Source: Pseudoxanthomonas wuyuanensis (GTDB lineage Bacteria; Pseudomonadota; Gammaproteobacteria; Xanthomonadales; Xanthomonadaceae). Taken from it: DNA of 64,000 bases. Below the pieces are notes generated by a model. That model ran no database searches, had not been told where the DNA came from, and saw nothing but the letters and a program-made list of their open reading frames with translations. Below, in pieces: positions 57,901 through 64,000 of this stretch (positions are counted from its first letter, which is position 1; each line of letters begins with the position of its first letter). The position numbers were made by a program, and so were the translations under genes. Where the stretch lies: positions 1 to 64,000 of the forward strand of contig NZ_OCND01000003.1 in the NCBI RefSeq assembly GCF_900215535.1, read 5' to 3'.

Positions 57901-60900
57901 CGCATGCCCCCACAGGCCGGACTGGCCGCGGCGGTTCTGCAGCAGGATTTCGCTGTCCGCGCGCAGGAACGGGTGGGTATAGATCATCAGCCCGGCCAGC
58001 CGTTCGTAAAGCTGCGCATCGGCCTGCGATGCGTTGATCTGGCGCCTGACCACCTGGCTATGGGTCCATGCCAGATCGAACACGCGGTCGGCCAGGTGGC
58101 GGTCGCGGTACTTGTCGATCAGCGCCGCGCAGGCGTCGCGGTCGCCGCCGACGCCGCTGACCATGTCGATCAGCGCGGTCTGCTCCGGCGCCAGCAGGAT
58201 CCGGCAGCGGATCGCCACGATGGGGTCCAGCACCGAGCCGGCCGAACCGGACAATGGCTCGTGCCGGGTCAGCGCCTGCGGCCGGCGCGGCGTGTTGCCG
58301 CGGCCCAGGAAACGCGCGCGGTCGGTCTCATAGGAGATCTCGCTGATGTCGGCATCGTGCACCGCCACCAGATGGAACATCCACGGCGGGACTTCGTCGT
58401 GCGAACGCGCCCGCCGCGTGCACAGCAGCGCCTGTTTTTCGGCAACGATTTCGCTCTGCACGAACAGGTTGCTGAAGGCCGGGTGCATTTCGTCGGCGAT
58501 GGCCGGCGCCAGCACCACTTCGGCGTAGGTGGTGATCTCGATCATGCGCGGCTGCCGCGAACGGTTGCTCAGGCGCAGCCGGCGCAGCTCGATATCGTCC
58601 TCGGCCGAGATGGCGATTTCCAGGTGGGTTTCGAAGCCGCGCTTGCGGCCGCGGAATTCGGCCTTGGCGTCGGAGAAGATGGCCTCGTACTGGTCCACCG
58701 CCACGCAGGCCGGCTGATAGGCGGCGGACCAGAACTCGCCGCTTTCCACATCGCGCAGATAGCAGAAGCTTCCCCAGTGATCGCGGGTGCCGTCCTCGCG
58801 CCAGCGGGTGACGGCCATGTCGCGCAGGCGGCTGTAGCCACCGCCGGTATGGGTCAGCAGGGCGTGGTAGCGGCCGTTGGACAGCATCTGCACGGCCGGT
58901 CGCGGAGTTTCGGGGCTGCGGAAGACGCGCAGCTGCATCTCGGTTTCCGACTCGGCCAGCGCGGCGCGCGCGATGTCGGCCTCGGCTTCGTGCGGATGGA
59001 ACACGCCTGCGCGCGGAACGCGTTCCTGCAGCAACAGCAGCGTGGCCTGGAATTCGGCATCGGCAACAAAGCGCTTCTGCATCGGCTGATCGCGCAGCAG
59101 GTAGTCCAGCGCCAGCAGGCCCATGCCCTGGTGATGGGCCATGAACGAGCGTACGACCGCGTGCTCCTGCCCGGGCGGTACCCGCGACGGGGTGAAATCG
59201 ATGGCCTCGTGCAGGCCGTACTGCCCGCCGAAACCCATCTCCGTCATGCGCTGCAGATTCCTGCAGGCGGCCTCCGGCGCGACCATCAGCGCCATCATGC
59301 TGGCGTACGGCGCCACCACCAGTTCCTGGCCCAGGCCGCGCTTGAGCCCCAGTCCGGGCACGCCGAACGCGCGGTACTGGTAGTTCATCCGCGCATCGAC
59401 CGTGTTGTAGCCGGATTCGGAAATTCCCCATGGCACGTTGCGCTGCGCGCCGTAGGCGATCTGCGCATCGACCGCATGCCGCATCGTCTGATCCAGCAGG
59501 GTGTCCGGATAGCTGGGCATCACCAGCTGCGGCATCAGGTATTCGAACATCGAGCCGCTCCACGACAGCAGCGTGGCCGCGCCGTTGACCTCGGTCAGCA
59601 GGCGGCCCAGCGCGAACCAGCCTTCCTGCGGCAGCTGGCCCTGCGCGATGGCGACAAAACTGCCCAGCCTGGCTTCGGATGCCAGCAGGTCGTAATAGCT
59701 GGCGTCGACGCGGCGATCTTCGGCGTTGTAGCCGATCGCCAGCAGATGGCGGGCGCGATCGTAGAGAAATTCGTACTCCATCAGCGAGTGCTGCCCGGCC
59801 AGGTGCGCCAGCCGTTCCAACTGGTGGATGCGGTCGCGCGCGCGCTGCTGCGCCAGCTCGCCGTGCGATCCTCTTGCCAGCTCGCGCAGGCTGGGGATGG
59901 CCTGCGCGCCGGCAGGACCGGTCGGCGCGTCCTGCGGCGGCGGCGGCCAGGGCGCGAAATGCTGCAGCTCGGCCTGCGCCGCCAGGCAGGCATCGACCAG
60001 CATCGCCGGCCAATGCGGCGCCGGCTCCGGTTCGGCCGCATCGGCGGCTGCCGGCCACGCCGCGGCGATCGTCTGCGCCTGCGCCGACAGCCAGGCAAGC
60101 ACGGTGTCGGCATCTGCCACGGTGGCCGGCGGCTGCGCCAGGATGGCGTCGAGCCGGTTGCGGAACATCACCAGCGCCTGTTCCAGACCGTCGTTGTCGC
60201 CTGCCGCGGTCCAGCGCGCCTCCTCCAGCACGCCCAGGGTGTCGGACATTCCGCAGAACGTGCACGGCGCCAGCACCGGCGCGTCCACCAGCGCCAGCAG
60301 TCCCTGGCGCAGGGTCAGCAGGTGCCCGGCCAGATTGCCGCTGTCGACGGTGGAAACGTAATGCGGGGGCAGCGGTTGCAGGGTCTGGGTGTCGTACCAG
60401 TTGTAGAAGTGCCCGCGATAGCGCGGCAGCGATTCCATCGTCGCCAAGGTCAGACGGCTGCGTTCGATCACCCCGCCGGTCTGCAGGTAGCCCAGGTCGT
60501 GCGCGGCAAGGTTGGCCAGCAGCGACAGCCCGATGTTGGTCGGCGAAGTGCGATGCGCCACCAGCAGGCTGGGGTGCTGCTGGATATTGTCCGGCGGCAG
60601 CCAGTGATCCTCGGCGTGGACATGGGTTTCGAAGAATGCCCAGGTGCGGCGCGCCAGTCGGCCCAGGAACGCCAGTTGCGCTGCCGACAGGTGCGGGCGC
60701 CGCGGCCTGACCGGACGGCCCAGCCAGGCCAGCAGCGCCGGCGAAGCGATCCATAGCGCCAGGATCGGGGCGGCCACCCACAGCGCCGGCGGGTTAGTCC
60801 ACCCCAGCAATACGGCTACCGCGACAGCAAACAAGGGCGCAAACGCCATGCCCTGCAATTCCGCGCCGAAGCCGCTGCCCAGGCTGCGTTCCACTTCGCT

Positions 60901-63714
60901 GGACGGATTCCATTGCAGCAGCCGGCGGCGGCTGATCGCCATCCGCCACAGCGTGCGCACGATTGCGCCCAGGCTGTAGAACGCCTCATGCGGCAGGCAG
61001 GCCAGGTTGACCGTCGCGCGCCAGAGCTGGCGCACCACGTCCTTGCCCACCTGCAGCCAATGGGCTTCCAGCGCCATGTCGACGGGTTTCACCAGCGCAT
61101 CGCGCAGCGCCGGGACCAGTACCGGCAGCAGCCACAGGCACAGCATCCACAGCGTCCACGCCAGCGGCCGCGGCAGCAGCGCCCAGCCCAGCACCAGCAG
61201 CGCCGTCGCCGCGGCCGGCACCAGGCTGCGGCGCAGATTGTCGAGCAGTTTGCCGCGCGAGAGCCACGACAGCGGATTGCGCTCGAAGCCGCCATGCATG
61301 CGCGGTACCCACGGCAACACCCACGGCAGCAACTGCCAATCGCCGCGTATCCAGCGATAGCGCCGCTTCACGTCGGCGGCATAGCGTGCAGGATAGTCCT
61401 CGAACAGGCGCACGTCGCTGACCAGTCCGGCCCGCGCATAGCAGCCTTCCAGCAAATCGTGGCTGAGGATGCGGTTTTCCGGAAAGCGGTCCTCCAGCGC
61501 CGATTCGAACGCATCCACGTCGTAGATGCCCTTGCCGACGAACGAGCCTTCGCCGAACAGGTCCTGGTAAACGTCCGACACCGTGCGCGTGTACGGATCG
61601 ATGCCCGGTTCGGTGCCGAACATGCGCGCATAGCGGGTAATCGGGCTTCCGCCCATGCTGCTGCCGATGCTGGGCTGCAGGATGCCGTAGCCGCGGGTGA
61701 CGCGGCGGAAACGCGGATCGAACCGCGCCTGGTTCAACGGATGCGCCAGCGTACCGACAAACTCGCGCGCCGCATCGCGCGGCAGGCGGGTATCGGAGTC
61801 CAGCGTGATCACATAGCGCACGCCGGTCAGCGCCTGGGTATTGCCGATGACGCGGATGAAATCGTCGGCGGCGCTTTTCCCGCGCAACAGCCGGTTCAGC
61901 GCGGCCAGCTTGCCGCGCTTGCGCTCGTAGCCCATCCACTTGCCTTCGCAGCGGTTCCAGCGGCGGGGACGGTGGAACAGGAAGAAGCGGTCGCCGCTTT
62001 CCGGCGCGTAGCGCGCATTGAGGCGCTGAATCTGTTCGGCGGCATGCGCCAGCAGCGCCTCGTCGCCGGCAAGATGTTGCTGGTCGGCATCCAGGAAGTC
62101 GGTCAGCAGCGCAAAATGCAGGTGGCTGTCGCGGTTGGCCAGGAACCGGATCTCCAGCCCGTCGACCAGCGCGTCGACCGCCTTGATGCTGCCGACCATG
62201 CAGGGTACCGCCACCAGCGTGCGCGAGGACGCCGGTATGCCGTCGGAAAAATCCATGCGCGGCAAGGGCCGCGGCGGCACCAGCACGGTCACCAGCCAGT
62301 TGATCAGGCCGATGCCCAGTTCGCTGAACGCCAGCAGGGCCAGCGCCGCCAGCAGCCCCAGCAGCGCCGGGTGAATCTGCGCCGCCGCTGCGCCGGACAG
62401 CAGGACGCCGGCGAACAGTGCGGCAATCAGCACGATGGGCGCCTGGTAGAGCGGCAACGGAATCTTGCGCGGAAGCAACCATAAGCGCCGGTCGGTGGAC
62501 GCTTCCAGCGTTGCCCGGGTCTGCGCCAGGCCGTCATCGACCAGGTAGTAGCCCACATGGGCCTGGGGTTCGCCCGGCGTCGGATGGGCCTGCGCCATGC
62601 GCAGGGCCACGCACGCCACTTCCAGCTCGGCGCTGCCGCTGAGTCCGGCCAGCTTCTCCACCACATGCCGGTACGCATCGCGGGTGTTGAAATCCATCCC
62701 CGCGTAGGTGCCGGCCGGGTCCTCGCGCAGGGTCTGGTCGACGACGCTCATCGACTCCACGAACACGCGCCAGTCCATGTTGGACAGGAAGCGCAGGCTG
62801 CCGATGCTGTTGCTGATCGACACCTGGTCGGCGGCCTGCTGCTGGCCCTCGGCGTGCACCAGCTCCTCGATGCTGTGGCCGCCGTCGACCACCCATTGCT
62901 CGACCCAGAGCGCCGCCATCGACAGCAACGCCCCCCGCCCGTGCAGCCCCCGCGTCAGCTCGGCGACGAAGGCGCCGGTCAGCGGCGGCTTCGAACGCGC
63001 CATGTCGGCGATCACCAGCACCACGTCCTTGGGACGATCGGCGGCGGTCTGGTTGAGCAGTTCCGCCCATCCGGCGGCCAGCCGGTGGGCGCTGCCATCG
63101 CGCATCACCCGCACGGCGACCCGTCTCAGGTTCTCGATCAAGGCCAGCCGCAGCATGATCGGGATCGCCCACAGCTCGCCCAGCTTGAGCGGACTGACCG
63201 ACTGATAGGCGGCCACGAAGCGGCTGATGGTCTCGGCGTCGATACGGCCGTCGCCATGGGCGATGGCCTGGGTCGACATGTCGTAGACCCGCGGCAGATC
63301 GGCCGATGGGCCTTCGCTCAGCGACGGCAGCTGGCGGCTGTAGCCCTTGGGAAGATGCCGCCGCGCGGTACGTATCTGCTCTTCGACCAGGTAATAGTTG
63401 TCCAGCAACCATTCGCCGGCCGGGCTGATCCGCACCTCGTCCTGCACCATCCGCGTCAGCATGGTGACGGCATCATCCAGCACGCCCTCGTTTTCCTTCA
63501 GGCGCGCAAGCAGCTGTTCCTGCCCGGATTGCGGATGCAGGCGGTGCGCATGCGCCAGCGCCCGGCCATAGACCTCCATCTGTTCGGCGCTGAGCAACTG
63601 CGAACGCAGCGGCTCTTCCATCCGCGGGATCTTCTGGATAGCCGAACGCTGCCAACGCCACAAACGCCGGCGCAGGCGCAACCAACGACTGAATATCCTC
63701 CAGGCGTGCGGCAT
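54982..63714 (-). CDS. ndvB: Cyclic beta-1,2-glucan synthase
   Basis: A 2910-residue membrane enzyme, normal size for NdvB/Chv. The N-terminal cytoplasmic part is followed by membrane helices (~430-480). The GT84 domain (~540-830) has TLDSDTRLPRDA (~632-644), SHDLLEGCYARAG and the RYRWIRGDWQ motif (~786-795). More helices lie at ~830-1010. Two glucanosyl-phosphorylase-type supersandwich regions follow (~1480-2150), then a C-terminal GH94 domain (~2160-2880) with SGGAFGFRDQLQDTM and the catalytic Asp of GTGDWNDGMN (~2590). It initiates on itself, elongates and cyclises beta-1,2-glucan used for osmoadaptation and host interaction. ATG 63714 has AGGA upstream. Confidence 0.94.
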   Translation of the reverse strand: MPHAWRIFSRWLRLRRRLWRWQRSAIQKIPRMEEPLRSQLLSAEQMEVYGRALAHAHRLHPQSGQEQLLARLKENEGVLDDAVTMLTRMVQDEVRISPAGEWLLDNYYLVEEQIRTARRHLPKGYSRQLPSLSEGPSADLPRVYDMSTQAIAHGDGRIDAETISRFVAAYQSVSPLKLGELWAIPIMLRLALIENLRRVAVRVMRDGSAHRLAAGWAELLNQTAADRPKDVVLVIADMARSKPPLTGAFVAELTRGLHGRGALLSMAALWVEQWVVDGGHSIEELVHAEGQQQAADQVSISNSIGSLRFLSNMDWRVFVESMSVVDQTLREDPAGTYAGMDFNTRDAYRHVVEKLAGLSGSAELEVACVALRMAQAHPTPGEPQAHVGYYLVDDGLAQTRATLEASTDRRLWLLPRKIPLPLYQAPIVLIAALFAGVLLSGAAAAQIHPALLGLLAALALLAFSELGIGLINWLVTVLVPPRPLPRMDFSDGIPASSRTLVAVPCMVGSIKAVDALVDGLEIRFLANRDSHLHFALLTDFLDADQQHLAGDEALLAHAAEQIQRLNARYAPESGDRFFLFHRPRRWNRCEGKWMGYERKRGKLAALNRLLRGKSAADDFIRVIGNTQALTGVRYVITLDSDTRLPRDAAREFVGTLAHPLNQARFDPRFRRVTRGYGILQPSIGSSMGGSPITRYARMFGTEPGIDPYTRTVSDVYQDLFGEGSFVGKGIYDVDAFESALEDRFPENRILSHDLLEGCYARAGLVSDVRLFEDYPARYAADVKRRYRWIRGDWQLLPWVLPWVPRMHGGFERNPLSWLSRGKLLDNLRRSLVPAAATALLVLGWALLPRPLAWTLWMLCLWLLPVLVPALRDALVKPVDMALEAHWLQVGKDVVRQLWRATVNLACLPHEAFYSLGAIVRTLWRMAISRRRLLQWNPSSEVERSLGSGFGAELQGMAFAPLFAVAVAVLLGWTNPPALWVAAPILALWIASPALLAWLGRPVRPRRPHLSAAQLAFLGRLARRTWAFFETHVHAEDHWLPPDNIQQHPSLLVAHRTSPTNIGLSLLANLAAHDLGYLQTGGVIERSRLTLATMESLPRYRGHFYNWYDTQTLQPLPPHYVSTVDSGNLAGHLLTLRQGLLALVDAPVLAPCTFCGMSDTLGVLEEARWTAAGDNDGLEQALVMFRNRLDAILAQPPATVADADTVLAWLSAQAQTIAAAWPAAADAAEPEPAPHWPAMLVDACLAAQAELQHFAPWPPPPQDAPTGPAGAQAIPSLRELARGSHGELAQQRARDRIHQLERLAHLAGQHSLMEYEFLYDRARHLLAIGYNAEDRRVDASYYDLLASEARLGSFVAIAQGQLPQEGWFALGRLLTEVNGAATLLSWSGSMFEYLMPQLVMPSYPDTLLDQTMRHAVDAQIAYGAQRNVPWGISESGYNTVDARMNYQYRAFGVPGLGLKRGLGQELVVAPYASMMALMVAPEAACRNLQRMTEMGFGGQYGLHEAIDFTPSRVPPGQEHAVVRSFMAHHQGMGLLALDYLLRDQPMQKRFVADAEFQATLLLLQERVPRAGVFHPHEAEADIARAALAESETEMQLRVFRSPETPRPAVQMLSNGRYHALLTHTGGGYSRLRDMAVTRWREDGTRDHWGSFCYLRDVESGEFWSAAYQPACVAVDQYEAIFSDAKAEFRGRKRGFETHLEIAISAEDDIELRRLRLSNRSRQPRMIEITTYAEVVLAPAIADEMHPAFSNLFVQSEIVAEKQALLCTRRARSHDEVPPWMFHLVAVHDADISEISYETDRARFLGRGNTPRRPQALTRHEPLSGSAGSVLDPIVAIRCRILLAPEQTALIDMVSGVGGDRDACAALIDKYRDRHLADRVFDLAWTHSQVVRRQINASQADAQLYERLAGLMIYTHPFLRADSEILLQNRRGQSGLWGHAISGDLPIVLLQIADADNIELVRQMVQAHAYWRLKGLHADLVIWNESQASYRQQLQEQILGMVSADPEFNVLERPGGIFVRPAQQISQEDRILLQTIARVIVCDRNGTLAAQVGHHVPPERSMALLFPEGPPAVPYQPELLPADEDSLSGLPPHRSPDEDEEAWPFEPSAGPVLFDNGTGAFSADGREYVSVLREGAPTPAPWSNVMANPHLGTVVSESSPGYTWFDNAHEFRLTPWHNDPVSDTGGEAFYLRDEETGRVWSPMPLPCPGSGAYRTRHGFGYSVYEHVEDGIASELWVYVALEEAVKFSVLRLRNLSARARRLSATGYVEWVLGDIRARSQMHVVSELDGASGALTARNPYNTAFNGRVAFFDTDAKDRAFTADRAEFIGRNGSLAAPAALQRERLSGRLGVGLDPCAAIQVVMDLEPGESRETIFRLGAAIDYPAATALAMRVQGQAVAHDSLDAVRMHWLDTLGTIRVATPEPAVDALANGWLLYQTLACRYVARSGYYQSGGAFGFRDQLQDTMATVHAMPALTRAHLLLSAAHQFPQGDVLHWWHPPQGRGVRTRCSDDYLWLPLAVCRYLDVTDDTGVLDERIRFIEGRLVGPDEESYYDLPTASGLRSSLYDHCVRALKRAYGLLGEHGLPLIGTGDWNDGMNRVGEGGKGESVWLGFFLFAALQRFRRVAQARGDGDFVRYCRDASELLQESLEAHAWDGEWYRRAWFDDGTPLGSKLSDECRIDSISQSWSVLSGAADPQRARQAMASLDRHLVRRQARLIQLLDPPFDKTGKDPGYIRGYVPGVRENGGQYTHAAVWAAMAFAQLGDAERAWELARMINPISHTQDADGVARYKVEPYVLAADVYAVEPHVGRGGWTWYTGSAGWMYRLLTESLLGLQRHGSQLRLKPCIPAHWPGYRLQYRHGESMYQIEVVQSADGPATLTLDGIEQSGLHFPLVDDQSVHHVLAHWPRPQP

Positions 63715-64000
63715 CTCGGATCCTATGAGGGCGGATGGCCGTCGTTGCGCCCATCATTGCACTCTTGCGCGCGGCAGGTGTGAAAAACCGGCGGGCGGTG
63801 GCCGCAACCGTTAGGCCCAAAGGTTATTGGACACGGATAAAGGGGGATGGAAGGATGGAACACGCGGCTTGCCTTGCGCCCGGTCCGCGTTCATCCGCAT
63901 CCAAAGGCCTTTCGATGCCCCGGCGATATCTCTCTGCAGGGCGGATCCGGGCCCGCCCCGCGCGGGCTGACCGGCGCCCCACGCAGGATGCGCCCGCGCA
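63715..64000. other. Window end, no gene recognised
   Basis: Upstream region of ndvB. No obvious promoter boxes or coding frame; a poor frame crosses 63473-63820 on the minus strand but overlaps ndvB. Confidence 0.4.

Noticed and set aside
54337-60756. A 2139-codon open frame on the plus strand opposite the glucan synthase
   Set aside because: It is antisense to a full-length, motif-rich NdvB gene in high-GC DNA, where such shadow frames are expected. Its composition (Arg, His, Gln and Gly rich) is typical of an artefact.

Overview
The window looks like chromosomal DNA from the family Xanthomonadaceae (Xanthomonas, Pseudoxanthomonas, Stenotrophomonas or Lysobacter; I cannot fix the genus). 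The reasons are the high GC content, an oxidative L-fucose pathway whose fuconate dehydratase matches the Xanthomonas campestris enzyme residue for residue at the active site, a FecI/FecR/TonB-receptor locus with an STN domain, REP palindromes with a REP-associated transposase remnant, a XAC0095-like protein, and a LacI operator resembling the Xanthomonas xyl box. There is no rRNA, tRNA, CRISPR array or complete insertion sequence.

1-11.5 kb is an accessory region. It holds a decayed REP transposase, REP hairpins, two XRE regulators, an orphan sigma-70 region-4 protein plus a dead copy of it, a small family of paralogous unknown proteins, and four toxin-type loci: ParDE, HipBA, a class II Fic protein and AbiE (type IV). 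Pieces of an SDR and of an alpha/beta hydrolase are decaying here. A 271-bp direct repeat flanks the ParDE-HipBA segment. Nearly every toxin locus has a visible palindrome at its promoter.

11.7-18.2 kb carries fecI-fecR-TonB-dependent transducer on the minus strand, followed downstream by a periplasmic PHP-domain phosphoesterase. 18.7-30.6 kb is an envelope block: two predicted outer-membrane barrels, two DUF1254/DUF1214 proteins, a PlpD-like patatin fused to a barrel, four small inner-membrane proteins on the other strand, and a MASE1 histidine kinase/NarL-type regulator pair. A perfect 9-2-9 palindrome between the divergent halves suggests that the regulator controls both.

31.0-40.1 kb is a complete L-fucose catabolic cluster: dehydrogenase, lactonase, KDF dehydrogenase, diketo-acid hydrolase, fuconate dehydratase, L-lactate dehydrogenase, mutarotase, FucP permease and an IclR regulator. 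The same ATTCATATATGAAT-like operator occurs at both ends. It converts L-fucose to pyruvate and L-lactate, and the lactate to pyruvate.

40.1-46.1 kb pairs an unusual winged-helix/protein kinase/transmembrane/TPR fusion with a divergent operon of an OmpA-domain protein and three lipoprotein-type proteins. 46.4-53.2 kb is a DNA-repair block: GyrI-like protein, Ku, a GIY-YIG-like protein of unknown role, three-domain LigD, convergent topoisomerase IB, and an isochorismatase-type hydrolase. 53.2-63.7 kb holds a LacI regulator with its own operator, and a 2910-residue cyclic beta-1,2-glucan synthase with a translationally coupled 75-residue protein.
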